64,000 nt of DNA, from positions 131,794,456 through 131,858,455 of the forward strand of contig NC_133771.1 of NCBI RefSeq assembly GCF_003597395.2, read 5' to 3'. This document shows positions 22,446 through 35,200 of the stretch, piece after piece. The position numbers and the translations under genes were made by a program. The DNA comes from Chelonoidis abingdonii (lineage: Eukaryota > Chordata > Testudines > Testudinidae). The first letter of the stretch is position 1; each line of letters opens with the position of its first letter. The notes under the pieces are model-generated. The model worked only from the letters and a program-made list of their open reading frames with translations, ran no database searches and had not been told where the DNA came from.

Positions 22446-23415
22446 CATTCATTCTTTATATCGCTTTAGCATACATATTGTGCTGTTAACAAACTTAAAC
22501 AAAGGATTTGTTTGTTTGTTTGTTTAAGCTTGTTAGCATATGTATTGTGCTGTTAAATTGGTCAGGAGTCCTCAAGAGGGGAGAAGTGATGGGGCGGAAG
22601 TTGTTTAAAAAGTGTTTGTTGTTATGTTTCTCCCCATTGGTCTGAATTATTCATAACATCCATACTGCATCACATCAAGTCCAAATCATTAGAGGAATGC
22701 CTCTGCTTGCACTGATCAGAGGATGTTTGGATTCTGATGTCAGCCCAGTTCTGCAGCCTGATGGGAATCAGACGTTGTCCCTGCTGTACCTAAAATTCCT
22801 CTTTGCAGTCAAAGTAGTTTAACATGCATTTTGTTAACTGGAACTGGAGCAGCAAAACAGAGAAAACAAATGCCTCATTTTCCAGCTTTGTGGATGAGAG
22901 AACTATAAGTGAAGATTCTAATGCCAGACACTGACAGCCTTAAACCAGCCAGCTGCCTCAGGAATCTGCCACGAAGTTTGCTGAAAATATTTTCCTCATC
23001 TTATTAATGGAGCTAAGACTTATCACACATTTGCCCACCTTTATTCGAATCAAGCTCCTTCTCATCTGACAGTTCAGGCATTGTGAGTTTCCTCCATAAC
23101 AATTTACAAACTTGGAACCTAACCCTGCAAACCCTTAATCATTTGCTCAATTCCATTGAAGACAGTGGGGCTATTGGCATGACTATGGACCACGTTTGTG
23201 GGCTGATAAAAGTTTCAGGAGTCTGGTCCTATAAAGGAAGTTGAATCCCTCTTGAAATGCAATGTTTGGGTACAATACCATAATGCAGTTTAGGATACAG
23301 TTCTACTTAAAATTTGTCTTTTAATAAGTCATACATACGCTGAAATGACTTCTCACCCAACTTCCATATTCCAGATAAACAGACTGAATACTACATATTT
23401 GGGGGAAAGTGAGTA
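22446..23415. other. Unannotated stretch
   Basis: AT-rich. It includes a short (TTTG)n run at about 22508-22526 and a weak relative of the palindromic family at about 23118-23228. Confidence 0.4.
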
Positions 23416-23571
23416 CACCGCTACCTCAATATAGTGCTGTCCTCGGGAATCAAAAAATCTTACCACGTTATATCGAACTTGCTATGATCTGCCAGAGTGT
23501 GCAGTCCCGCCCGGCCAGAGCACTGCTTTACCGCATTATATCCGAATTTGTGTTACATCAGGGTAGCGGTG
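23416..23571. mobile_element. 156-bp MITE with TA duplication
   Basis: The ends are CACCGCTACC and GGTAGCGGTG, perfect complements, flanked by TA (23414-23415 and 23572-23573). The interior has ATATAGTGCTGTCC and CGTTATATCGAAC repeats. Tc1/mariner-type MITE without coding sequence. Confidence 0.85.
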
Positions 23572-23829
23572 TAGTTAAGCATATTGATGTTTGTATATAC
23601 AAAGGAGGCTATCAGAGGGGCTGGGGAGAGCTTGGGGGGCCCTGCACTGAGGGGAAGAGTCACATGGATGGTCACGTGAGGAGGGCACATGCCCCCCTTG
23701 TGTCCCTCCCATGAGAACAGTATGGGCAAGAAATGATTTCTACCTGTGCCATTGGGTACTTCCATTGGGGTGGAAGGCTGCCTGGCAGCCCTGCGGTTGG
23801 CTCCCGAGCCTGGCCCTAGTTACGTTACA

Positions 23830-24350
23830 GAGTAGCTCCAGGCCTGGTGGACCCCCCCCCCGGTGTGTCACCACTGCCATACGCAGGGACCCTGGGCAGG
23901 GCCACCCCCATGGGCAAGCAGCACCCACCCTCCTCCTCCGGGCAGCCGCCCCCGAGTGCCACGATCTGCCTCCCACATCCCTCAGCCCCGCCCCCGTCTC
24001 TGCCCCGCCCCTCAGGGAATCAGGTCCCGGCCACACCCCCAGATCGCTTCCCACTTGCCCCCTCCCGAGTTGGAGCGGGACCGCGTGCGCCTCATGGGTG
24101 GGCGGTGCCGGCCTCCGCCCCGCTTGTTCCACCCCCCCCTCCCCCGCGCGCCTCGCTCGGCCCCGCCCCCAGCCTGCGGGGAATAACGGCGGCGGCAGCG
24201 TCACCTCTATTTCCTCAAGGGGAGCGGCCGTAGAGCGGTGTGTGGGGGGTGGGGTGATGCGGGGCTTGGCTTTGGGTAACGGCCGTGGGGAGGGGGAGGG
24301 GTGATGTGGGACCGGGCTGGGGAAGGGGTGATAGGTGAGTGGTAGTTACA
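23830..24350 (+). promoter_or_regulatory. CpG island, candidate promoter and first exon of the SLC16 gene
   Basis: The densest CpG stretch in the window, with many CpG pairs and several CCCCGCCCC-type Sp1 boxes around 23985-24010 and 24115-24175. These are followed by GGAATAACGGCGGCGGCAGC at 24180. The sequence is not built of the repeat units seen in the other GC-rich blocks. It lies about 7.7 kb upstream of the first coding exon at 32015, which starts after an acceptor and so needs an upstream non-coding exon. Assigning the island to that gene is inference from position and strand. Confidence 0.6.
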
Positions 24351-26061
24351 GGGAGAGGTGATGAATGATTTGGGGGGAAGGGAAGGCCGTGGAGGAGCGG
24401 GGGCTACGGGATTATAGGAGGCGGGGAGTGTCACTGTCAGCTAGACAGGTCCAGAGGGAGGCTGACAGTAACTCTTCTTTCACAGTTGCTGCCTCTTCCT
24501 CAATGGTTTGGGATGATCCATGCCATGCTGCAGGCAGCTGTAGTGTAGATAATACACAGTAATAATTGTACTGCAGAGCATATGAATTATAATAATTAAC
24601 ATAGGTAAGGGGCATCTGGAGTGAAGGGAGTAAGGAGAAATAAAAGAAGCTTCCCTCCACAGATTCAGACTGAAATTTACCTGCTCCTCCTCTAGGAAAA
24701 GAAACAATTCAACCACTTAGCAAACAGGAGAAAAGAACAAATTGTATGTAAGAGTCTCACATTCTCCATATTTTTCTGATGAAGAACGTTCTCAGATTAA
24801 CCAAAGACAAATGAATTTTCTGAGAGCAAATTAGATTAGGTAGGTGGCTTGATTTATTGATTGTTCTGGTGCAAAGATCCCTTAACAACTCTCTTGGAGG
24901 TACAGTTATGTCCAAGTATCCCAGAGGTGACCTGTGTGCCTCTGGAAGTAATAAGGTGAGGGAAAGGTAGAAAAAGCCACTAAAGCACATCCACTCAAAT
25001 GCCTTATGAAATTAATTCAGTCTGCTTCCTGAATAGGCAGCCTTCTGTAGTTAGTTTCAGGTTCTTATGGTTTTTGTCTTGAATATAACTGATAGCTACA
25101 ATTGAAAGTATGACTTGTGACTAGTATTAGCTCATAAAAGTCAAAGAACAAAATACTGAAGAGACTCAAGCCATTGGCACATCAAATATAGAGGAAATAA
25201 AGGTAAAAATTTATGGGACTCTAAAGGAGGTACTTCCTCATGCAAGAGACTTCACAAGGAGCATTTGTTTGCAATTTTCTTAGTTCTCAGGATCTGTCTG
25301 TGGAAGTCAGGGCTTTTTCACCTATCCCCAAATGCCTTTCAGATGGGAAGACCTCCAGCATTTTAATGGTAGGTTCTTTTCAACAGGCCTAAAGCTACTA
25401 GCCTGATTCATTTTCTCTGTTTCTGCTCCCACTTTATCCTCTATTTTTCCTTCCTTCCTGTCTTTATTTTTTCTTTCTTTTCCTTCTGTTTTCCCATCCA
25501 GCTTTGATACAAAAACACTGTCATACTGCAGTGTTGCATGTCTTGTAAAATTAGCTACTATATTTAAAATGTACCCCAGATATGGCCTGATTCAAATTCC
25601 ATTGAAGTGAATGGAAAGAATCCTATTGACTTCAGCGGAGTTTGAATCAACCTTGCATTTTAACTGTTGCTTCCTGCAGGCTAGGTAAGAAGCAAAAATG
25701 TTACTTCTGAAGTCCCTGGAACTGCTGGGGCATCTTCTCTTGGCTTCCCCCAGTCTGGAATGATGCAGAGAGAATTCTTTGGAGACTTTGCTTTAATGTC
25801 CATCCTCTTGCAATTCTAAAAGTGGTTTGTACTCTTAAAAGAGACTTTGTAAAAATGGCATCTTGGGCTTTCACATGTATTGTATCAATATTTTCATATC
25901 AAATTTTTTCAGTTTACAATTTGAGTTTTTTCTGACTGTGTAAGCTCAGTGCATGATCTGAAAATCAGGCTGTATGCCTTCTGAATCACCACTATTAATA
26001 CAAATTCTGGCAGGCCAAATGCTGCCCTTAATTTAATAAGAATTAGAGATATACCTATCTT
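24351..26061. other. Stretch after the CpG island, probably 5' intron
   Basis: No coding exon recognised. A short hairpin of the dispersed palindromic family lies at 25589-25648 (GATTCAAATTCCATTGAAG against TTCAGCGGAGTTTGAATC). Confidence 0.4.
25589..25648. repeat. Short palindromic repeat
   Basis: A 60-bp imperfect hairpin with GATTCAAA/TTTGAATC ends and CCATTGAAG/CTTCAGCGG inner pairs. Member of the family at 7025. Confidence 0.6.
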
Positions 26062-26227
26062 TTAGAATGGGAAGGGACCTTGAAAGGTCATTGAGTCCAG
26101 CCTCCTGCCTTCACTAGCAGGACCAAGTTTTGATTTTTGCCCCAGCTCTCTAGGTGGCCCTCTCAAGGATTGAGCTCACAACCCTGGGTTTAGCAGGCCA
26201 ATGCTCAAACCACTGAGCTCTCCCTCC
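26062..26227 (-). mobile_element. tRNA-derived SINE with CR1-like tail, copy 1
   Basis: On the minus strand the head has GAGCTCAGTGGTTTGAGCAT (A-box region) and GGGTTGTGAGCTCAATCC (B-box region), and the far end has GACCTTTCAAGGTCCCTTCC, which resembles the CR1 3' tail. This is the tortoise-type pol III SINE design. Three more copies at 37675, 38870 and 44523 have the same orientation. Confidence 0.8.
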
Positions 26228-27029
26228 CCTCTGACACCTGTAGCCTGTTTGCCCAAGTGTACCTATTGAATCCTGGTGGTGGGTGGACACAAGCCTGCCT
26301 ATGCCTATGGGCCCTTCCCCTAGCCTAGGAGCTACTGAATCAGAATTCAACCTGAGTACATAATTTGAAGGCATTTGGATTGCACAAGCAGCCTTGAAAA
26401 TGGAGCCTAATCAGCAGTTCTGTTGCTGATGCATGAATCCACTTCAGTCTCTTAGAGCCGAGTTGGGTTTGCAGGGCTCAGAGTGGTAGAGTAATAAAAA
26501 TATTTTTTTTCAACAATAGACATGGGTGTGACTGAATATTCACAAGGATCAGATCTGTTAAGTAAGGACCTGAAGTTGCAACCATTGATTTGAGATGTTC
26601 AGGATTAGACCATAAGAGAATGGAGTTTTTACAGTTATTTTCAGGATAGAACCATACTTAGAGAGTTTCTTCTGCCTCCTTTGTATTCCTCTTGGCAAGA
26701 GGAGCAATAAAGAAAGCACCTGGAGCTAAAATCCACAAAAGGACTTACGTGCTTAACTCACACTGTACATGCTTAAAGTCAACATTTAGGTGCTACTGAG
26801 CTCTTCAGAACCGTGGCTCAACTGCCACCTAAATTCCCTAGGTTTCCCTAACTTTCTGCTGGTGGGAATGTGCAAAACTGCCTAATGCCTGATGCTGCTG
26901 AATTGCCCTGCCAATCGCTTGGGATGCTTTGAGCATGCCTAACCTGCACGAGACAGCTGGGGGCAAGCATATCAGGAATTTTGGGGGCTAGCTGAAGCAT
27001 GAGTGTTATAGTAGCCCACACTCACCTGG
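26228..27029. other. Unannotated stretch
   Basis: No gene or clear repeat recognised. Confidence 0.35.
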
Positions 27030-27150
27030 AGTGTGAGAGACTCTGCCTGATTTGGAGCAGGGAATTGAACTAATCTCCCCTCCCAACTGAGTGCTTTAAT
27101 CACCAGCCTAATGGGTATTCCTGGGTGGGTCTCTCTCAATCCCTCCAGTT
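27030..27150 (-). repeat. tRNA-like repeat head
   Basis: Minus strand: GGCTGGTGATTAAAGCACTC followed by a B-box-like AGTTCAATTCCCTGCTCC. A decayed tRNA-derived repeat; it cannot fold as a real tRNA. A related, weaker stretch follows at about 27225-27320. Confidence 0.35.
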
Positions 27151-28384
27151 GGAGCTGTGCCGCTTTGTAAAACAAATTAAGCATTGGGCTCCAGAGAGAG
27201 AGTGAATGTCTCTCCACAGAGTGAGAATCTCTCTGGTTCAAGTATCTGCTTCAAATCAGGCAGAACGGGGAATTGAAAATAAGTCTCATCCCAGCGGAAT
27301 GCCTTAACCAATTGGCCGGAATGTGAGGGTGCTGTCTTTTGGGTGGGAAGAATTGAGCTGGCTTTGGTGCCTAACACCCAGGGAGGATTCATGGCTTTGA
27401 ATCCCAAGCAGAGGGAAGTACCTACCTAAACCCTAAAGTTAAGCACCTAACTACCTTTGAGGGGTGAGGGTTTAGGCCCTACTCCTTTTGTCAACATTTC
27501 CCACTGGCTAATGTAGGCACCTGACTTTCCCCATTCATTATATAGAGTGCCTGCATGCCTCACTTGGGGCTGTGAATTGCACTGGGCAATGCCTTAGACC
27601 CTTTATGGATCTAGCCTCTAAAAATTCCCTGCCCTACTTCATAGTGCCATTTGGTTCCCTTTGATTGATGCAGCAGTAGCAGAGCTTAGCCCTACACTAA
27701 CTCAGCGAGAGCACCAGTAGTTTAGGAGGAGGTGTTATAGAAGTTGAAGCAATTGTAATTATATAAACCCAGGAAGTTCAGACTTAAGGTTAAACTTATG
27801 TTAAGGTATAGAAATGTATGAGAGCACCCAAAAAACCTTGACTCTGCTCTATAATGATGTCATGAAATAATCATATTATATTTAAGGTTATGTCTACACT
27901 ATGAAATTAGGTCGACTTAATAGTCGATTTTTTTAGAAATAAATTTGAGACAGTCGATTGTGTCCCCACTAAGTGCATTAAGTTGGTGGAGTGTGTCCAC
28001 AGTACCGGGGCTAGTGTTGACTTTCGGAGCGTTGCACTGTGGTAGCTATCCTATAGTCACCGCTGCCCATTGGAATTCTGGCTTGCGCTCCCAATGCCTG
28101 ATGGGGCAAAAACATTGTCGTGGGTGGTTCTAGGTACATGTCATCAGGCCCCCCTCCCTCTGTGAAAGCAACAGCAAAAAATCATTTCTTGCCTTTTTTC
28201 CTGGGTTACCCATGCAGACGACATATCACGGCAAGCCTGGAGCCCACTCATCTCACTGTCACTGTACGTCTCCTGGGTGCTGCTGACAGACACGGTACTG
28301 CATTGCTACACAGCAGCAGCTCCTTACCTTTGCACGTTAGCAAAGACGGTTAGCAGCTGTATTACACCATCTGCTGCTTTCTCC

Positions 28385-28545
28385 TGGTTGTTCCTGGCTG
28401 ACCTCCGTGAGGTCGGTCGGGGGCGCCTGGGCAGACGTGGGTGCTCCTCGCCGGCCTCGGTGAGATTGGTCTGGGACACCTGGGCAGACATGGGTGCTCC
28501 TGGCCGGCCTCGGTGAGGTTTGTTGGGGTCGCCTGGACATAAATG
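28385..28545. repeat. Minisatellite inside the Harbinger element
   Basis: About three tandem copies of a roughly 63-bp unit containing CTCGGTGAGATTGGTCTGGG and GCCTGGGCAGACATGGGTGC. Units start at about 28400, 28460 and 28523 with several differences. Confidence 0.75.
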
Positions 28546-28699
28546 GGAGTGATTCCAGGTCATTCTCTTCTTTAAGTTTCATCTAATGGAGATTCAGTCC
28601 TGCCTGGAATATCATGCGAGCTGGAGGCTTTTGCCTCAGGCTGCTCTCCCAGCCTGCAGCACCACGCGGTCGCACCTATCCCAGCCTACTCCTTGCTCC

Positions 28700-29936
28700 C
28701 ATGGCTCATGAAGCCTGGACAGTAGTAAGGAGCAGTTCAGCTATAGGCAGAGCAAGTGCAGAATGGTGGTAGAATGTGCCTTTGGATGTTTAAAATCTCA
28801 CTGGCGCCATTTGCTGACTAGGCTGTTTGCTATTAGAAGAGCACAGCAAGACGTGCTGCACATCACAGAAGCTTTGAAAACCAGTTTCATGACTGGCCAG
28901 GCTTTGGTGTGACAGTTGTGTGTTTCTCCTTGATGCAAAGCTGCCCCCTTTGTTGATTTTAATTCCCTATAAGCCAACTCTATAAGCCATGTCATCAGTT
29001 GCTTCTCCCTCTATGAGAGCAACTGCAGGCAATCGTTTTGTGCCTTTTTTCCCTGCAGATGCAATACCATGACAAGCATGGAGCCCGCTCAGAGCACTGT
29101 GGCAGTTATGAGCTCTGTAAACACCATGCGCATTATCCTGCAGTATATGCAGCACCAGAAACTTCAAAAGCAGGCAAGAAGGTGATGGCAGCGTGGAGAC
29201 AAGAGTGATGAGGACATGGACACAGACATATGTCAAAGCACGGGCCCTGGCAATTTGGACATCATGGTGGTAATGGGTCAGGCTCATGCCATGGAACGCC
29301 GATTCTGGGCCTGAGAAACAAACACAGACTGGTGGGACTGCATAGTGTTGCAGGTCTGGGCTGATTCCCAATGACTGCAAAACTTTTGCATGCATAAGGA
29401 TACTTTCATGGAACTTTGTGACTTGCTTTTCCCCTGCCCTGAATCGCAAGAATACCAAGATGAGGGCAAGCCTCACAGTTCACAAGCGAGTGGCAATAGC
29501 CCTCTGGAAGCTTGCAACGCCAGACAGCTACCCGTCAGTCGGGAATCAGTTTGGAGTGGGCAAATCTGTGGGAGCTGTTGTGATCCAAGTAGCCAACGTG
29601 ATCACTGAGCTACTGCTATCAAGGGTAGTGACTCTGAGAAAGGTGCAAGTCATAGTGGATGGCTTTGTTGCAATGGGATTCCCTAACTGTGGTGGGGCGA
29701 TAGATGGAACGCATATCCCTATCTTGGGACTGGACCACCAAGGCAGCCAGTACATAAACCAAAAGGGGTACTTTTCAATGGTGCTGCAAGCACTGGTGGT
29801 TCACAGGGGATGTTTCACCAACATCAACGTGGGATGGCTGGGAAAGATACATGACACTTGCACCTTCAGGAGCTCTGTTCTGTTTAAACAGCTGGAGAAA
29901 GGAATTTACTTTCCAGACCAGAGCATATCAGTTTGA
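28700..29936 (+). pseudogene. Harbinger (HARBI1-like) transposase remnant
   Basis: The best frame is 29418-29936. It shows GAIDGTHIPI with the first catalytic Asp, then QALVVHRGCFTNINVGW and GKIHDTCTFR with the second Asp, in the order expected for HARBI1/PIF DDE transposases. Upstream, 28700-29400 holds more of the coding region in other frames, with stops. The frame ends at FPDQSISV just where the sequence switches to the 3' end of the neighbouring Myb-like gene. The last third, with the catalytic Glu, is therefore missing. It cannot be active. Confidence 0.85.
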
Positions 29937-29939
29937 TCT

Positions 29940-31480
29940 TCCAGTAGCCTAAGCATTGCTTCATGCCTCCTCTCATCACACTGATGCCACCTATCACCTT
30001 GCTCTTGCCACCACTCCTCTTGCTCCCACCACCTGTCCTCTCACGCGTCCCTCCTGTTCTCACGTTCATTTTGTGCTTTCCTGCACTCTGACATTGTCTG
30101 CCTCCACGCATTCTGCTGGGCTCTTTCAGTGAGGGAGGACTGCATGAGCTCAGAGAACATTTCATCATGAGTGCATTTTTTCAGCTTCTAATCTCCGCTA
30201 GTCTCTGGGATGGAGATGGTATGGGGAGCATTGAAAGATTTGCAGCTGCGGGAGGAAAAAAAGGGAGAGTAGTCTTTAAAAAGACACATTTTAGAGAACA
30301 ATGGGTAGACTCTTTCTCAGTGAACCAAGCTGTTAACATTACATAGCACTTGTGCTTTCTTTACAAGGTTGCATTTTGCCTCTTATATTGAGGGCCTGCT
30401 GGTTTGATGTGAGAGATCACACATGCTGGGCCGGTGGGCAGCAGAATTCGGCTTGCAGGCAGCCATGATAAGCCACAGTCTTTTGGCTTCTTTAACCTTC
30501 ATAACTTGTGGGAATGGTTTCAAACAGCAGCACCCTCATTTCCCATACCAAGCACCCGTTGGGTTGGCCATTTAAAAAGGAGGGGCTGCAGTTTTCGGGT
30601 TAACTTGCAGCACAAACCCAACTAAACCCCCCACACACCAATTCTCTGGGATGATCACTTCACCCCTCTCCCCACCGCGTGGCTAACAGTCTTTGGGAGT
30701 ACATCCTGGAGAGCTTCATTGAGATGTCCCTGGAGGATTTCCGCTCCATCCATATACACGTTAACAGACTTTTCCAGTCGCTGTACTGGCTGCGAATGCA
30801 TCCCATGTCTTCAGGGCAAATTAATCATTAAACACACGTGCTTTTAACCCATGTATTATATTTACAAAAGTACGCTCTCCAGAGGTCCTGTCTCCGCCTT
30901 CTAGGTCCGGGAGCCCACCTTCGGTGGGTTGGGAGGGTACTAGATCCAGAGTGAAAAACAATTCCTGGCTCCAGGGAAAACAGTTTCTCCGCTTGCTTGC
31001 TGTGTGCTATCTTCAACCACCTCCTCCTCCTCATCTTCCTCGTCCCCAAAATCCACATCCCTGTTGCGTGAGAATCCATTGACGGAGTCCAAGCACAGGG
31101 CTTGGGGTAGTTGTAGGGGCACCCCTAGAATGGAATGCAGCTCATCATAGAAGCAGCATGTCTGGGGCTCTGACCCGGAGTGGCCGTTTGCCTCTCTGGT
31201 TCTTTGGTAGCTTGCCTGAGCTTCTTAAGTTTCACACGGCACTGCTGCGGGTCCCTGTTATAGCCTCTGTCCTTCATGCACTTGGAGATTTTTTCAAATA
31301 TTTTGGCATTTTGTCTTTTGGAATGGAGTTCTGATCGCATGGATTGCTCTCCCCATACAGCAATCAGATCCAGTACCTCCCGTTCGGTCCATGCTGGAGC
31401 TCTTTTGCAATTCTGGGACTGTGATCACCTGTGCTGATGAGAGCTCCATGGTCACTGCTGAGCTCGCCATGCTGGCCAAA
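29940..31480 (-). pseudogene. Harbinger Myb/SANT-like DNA-binding protein remnant
   Basis: This is the accessory protein that Harbinger transposons use together with the transposase to bind their ends. On the minus strand, 31125-31340 carries RNAKIFEKISKCMKDRGYNR-like text, starting RQNAKIFEKIS and running to QQCRVKLKKLRQ, typical of the trihelix/Myb-like domain. A shifted frame at 30940-31122 carries the acidic run FGDEEDEEEEVVEDS. A third frame near 29945-30170 has the Gln/Arg/Glu-rich C-terminal coil. Several frameshifts separate these pieces, and the 3' end is cut at about 29940. Confidence 0.75.
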
Positions 31481-31998
31481 CAGAAATGAAATTCAAAAGT
31501 TCACGAGGCTTTTCCCGTCTACCTGGCCAGTGCATCTGAGTTGAGAGTGCTGTCCAGAGTGGTCACAATGGAGCACTCTGGGATAGCTCTTGGAGCCAAT
31601 ACCATCAAATTGCGTCCACACTACCCCAAATTCGAGCCAGCAAGGTCGATTTCAGCGCTAATCCCCTTGTCAGGGAGGCGTACAGAAATCGATTTTATGA
31701 GCCCTTTAAGTCAACAAAAATGGCTTCATCGTGTGGACGAGTGCAGGGTTAAATCAATCTAATGCTGTTAAATTCGACCTAAACTCGTAGTGTGGACCAG
31801 GGCTAAGAGATTTTAGTGTGTGATTTTTAGACATAGTAGTAGATTTTTTCTATTTCTCAGTGTCATCATGACAAGACATTTCTATAGTAACAGACCTTTT
31901 GTTTTTGTACGGTATGATAAATATATTTAATTTTCTTTCGTGTTGTACATTTTTAATCAAACTACTTTTTAAGACTAAAATAATGTATTTGTGTACAG

Positions 31999-32261
31999 GT
32001 CATAATTTCCTGTCATGATTAAAGGGAGAAGGATACGTACTGTGCTGCATCATGCCATGCACAGAGTGGAAAAAGATGATAATGCCGATAATCTCCAGAA
32101 AGAGTCGTCATTTTTCTATCCTCCCCCAGATGGGGGTTGGGGTTGGGTTGTGGTGCTGGCTGCATGTACTCATGCTTTGCTTGTCAGTGGATTCCACAAC
32201 GCTTTTGGTGTGTACATGATTTCCTTACTGGAGACTTTCCAGTCAAGTAGGTCACGAACAG
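31999..32261 (+). other. SLC16-like exon 1 of coding part (TM1)
   Basis: Acceptor TTTGTGTACAG ends at 31998; the ATG is at 32015. It encodes a basic, charged N-terminus, then [16 protein letters not shown] and TM1. The donor GTAGGT starts at 32262, phase 1. Joining to the next exon restores T-A-W-I-G-S, conserved in SLC16 proteins. A non-coding exon further upstream is implied. Confidence 0.85.
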
Positions 32262-35200
32262 GTAGGTCATCCATGTATAATGTGAAACCAAGGCTTGATG
32301 TTTCTGTGCAGGTAGCTCAAAACTAAATCAATCTTTTCTGATACCATATCATGTTGAAAACTCACTTAATTTACTCTCTGCTGTTACCACTAAAGTGATT
32401 ACCTTTTTAAAAAAAAATCACCTTTTGTCATGTTGTGGTGTTTGAATTTACCATCATATTTCTGGTATTTAATATATTCCTATGCTTGGAATGAGAATGA
32501 CTAGAAAGTTAAATACAATGACACATGTAGACTTTTTTTTTCATTGAATACCACTTTAGGTCTCCCATGAAATTACTATTTTCCAGTTTTCTTCTTCTCA
32601 TTGAATGTGTATGTTTCAAATTATTTTTCCCAGATGTATTACATTTTGCAAGCTGAATTTTTTTTGTTATTTTCTGTTAATCTTTGGTAACCACTTTTGG
32701 TCCCCCACTGTATCGTTTCTCTGTCCATATTGGTATTTGGAACGCCTCGTAATGTAGGACCAGCTACACATTTCATTAAGGTGTTATTTACGCTCACTTC
32801 TATATTATTAATGAAGATATCAATTAAGCCTGACTCTAATGTCAACCCTGGCAGCACCTAGACACCTGCTTCCCTAAATGGATACATTGCTGTATTACCT
32901 TTTGGTCTGTTCACAGTGCTTCAGACGATTACCAGCCTATGGACCAGTTTCTGTCCTAGGTTTAGATCGTTTTATAACAGGATTGGGTGGTCATTGAGGA
33001 TCTGATGGCAGCAATTTATTCTCAAGTGTCAGTTTCTATGGCCACAATGTAAGTTAGAGTAGCCTAGGGAGAATTCTGTGCTGGGCAGCTGTGATTGGAT
33101 TCTGATCATAAGGGGTAGCATAAAGTGACTGGAACTTGGGGAGAGATCCAGTTGCTATGTGTTAGTGCTCAGAGCTGAACCAGTATACATTACTTTTTTT
33201 ATTAGGATTTCATAAGACCCTAATATCCAAATATACTATATTCTCTGTTCTATTCATCCACTAGTTTTCCTATCTTATTAAAATCAGTTAGATTTGTAAG
33301 TTTGTCTGGCTGTTATAAACTCATACTGTTTATTGCTCAAGGGTCTGTTACTCTCTGGAGCCAGATTGTGCCTAACCCCTGGCCCTGGGCAGATGCACAA
33401 GGGAGGAATAGGACACAAGAAAGGCCAGCTCCCTCACCTTTATGTCCTCTATGCGGGGGTAAGACACAATGGTACACCTAGTGCAGGTGTTATCTGCTCC
33501 TCACTTCAGCAGGCTTCTATAAAAAAGCATGTAGGGCTTGATCCTGCTCTCACTGAAACTCAGTGATAACACTCTTACTAACTTCCCTGGGACAGGATCA
33601 AACACCTATAAAGGGGCCAATCCAGTGGCCTCCAATATAGCCCCAGCCAGTGTTTAACTTTTGAGAATCGTGTAAAAATGAATGATATAACTTTGTTAGA
33701 ACTTTTTGGTGACTTTTAAATTTAAAATTTAAATGATTTAAAGTATAATAACGTTCACATTATGGTATTAAATTTTGATCTTACTACAGAAATAGAAATC
33801 TGTGATCAATATACTGCATTATAAATACAGGTTTTTTTTTTGTTATTACATTTACATAGTGCTAAGTAGTTGTTAATATTCTGGGTTCCTGATATTTATG
33901 ACTTCTCACCTTGGGTCACTCAGCCCTAAACAGGTGTGCAGGTAGGCACAAAAGACCAAGTGGTATTTAGGAGTTGCTGAAAGTAAGAAAATGCAGAGGG
34001 AAGAACACAAAAAATGCAGAAAGAGAGGAGAGGGGAAGGAAGAAAAACAAAGGGAAGGAGGTAGTAGTGACCTGAAACGGGAACATATTTTCTCAGTGGT
34101 GGGATTGACGGTAGCATATAGTCTACATTTATATCCTGGCCCCTACTACCTATAACTGCAAGTAAAATTTGTTTCTCTGCTTTGAATGAGTTTCATGCCT
34201 CTGGTGTAATGTCTCTGATTTTTTACTAGAAATACAAAGTAAATACTGAATTATTAATTTGCTATTTTTGTAAAGTTAGGTTAACACAATGTAATTTAAT
34301 ACATTTTCCCTTTGTGAAAGATTTTAAAAGCTGTGATTTAAGCCACCTTGAGCAACTTCCCTATTATTTCTGAAATTGCTTTTAAATGTTAATAATATGC
34401 ACTGATATAATAATTAGACATTTTAAACACAAACTTGTGAAGTGCTGAGGCTGCCATGAAAGTAGAGAGCACTTAGTACCCACAGTATCCAGTATTTGAT
34501 GATAGAAGTACAAGTATATCTTGGAAGTAGTAAGTATGTACATCCTCAGCTGATAAAAATATCAGCATACATCCATTGACTATGCCAGCTGAACGAAGTG
34601 GAGTATCTGGCACTTAATATGGTGTCATTGTTATGGTTTTATTTAATACATTTAATTGCAAAAGTATATTTTTCTTTTTCAGCCTGGATTGGATCAGTCA
34701 GTTATGGTTTCATTATGATTTTTGGTCCCGTTTCTGGAAAACTTTTGCAGAAATATGGAGCCATCAAAGTAGCAATATTTGGAGCTCTAGTTGTCATGTT
34801 AGGTGTTGTTTGTTCATCTTATGCTGGTGATATACGTGTTCTATTTTTAACCCATGGAATCCTAGTAGGTGTAGGATCAAGTTTTGCTTCTACTCCAGGT
34901 AACTTCATTTTATTTATTTACCAGTAGACCAGAATCTTAGGCAAAAATGCAGCAAGCTACACGCCAAATAATTTTTAAAAATTAATGACTGTCAATGTTC
35001 TGTTCGTTTTTAAGTTCCGCCTTCCACTGCTTAAATAAAAAGTAGAAGATAAAATTGTATGACCTAATGAAGAGTACACATTCTTCATTCAAAAATATGA
35101 ATTGGATGCATGCATCTTGCATTTGTGATGGGCAGTACAGTTCTTAAGATATTCCTTCTTTCCATACTAAAATACTAATGATCATTAAATGTGTGGAAGT

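Larger units (their letters stand above)
27886..31803 (+). mobile_element. 3.9-kb PIF/Harbinger DNA transposon, internally deleted
   Basis: The ends are GGTTATGTCTACACTA and TAGTGTGGACCAGGGC, an imperfect inverted pair, flanked by TAA at 27883-27885 and 31804-31806. The interior carries remnants of both genes of this superfamily, arranged convergently: a DDE transposase on + (about 28700-29936) and a Myb/SANT-like DNA-binding protein on minus (about 29940-31480). Between the left end and the transposase lies a three-copy minisatellite. Both genes are broken, so the element is inactive. It lies between the CpG island and the first coding exon of the SLC16 gene. Confidence 0.9.

Noticed and set aside
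23711..24304. 197-codon and neighbouring open frames in the CpG island
   Set aside because: Pro/Arg/Gly-rich frames on both strands come from GC content and lack stop codons for that reason.
28967..29476. 169-codon minus-strand open frame
   Set aside because: Antisense shadow of the Harbinger transposase region.
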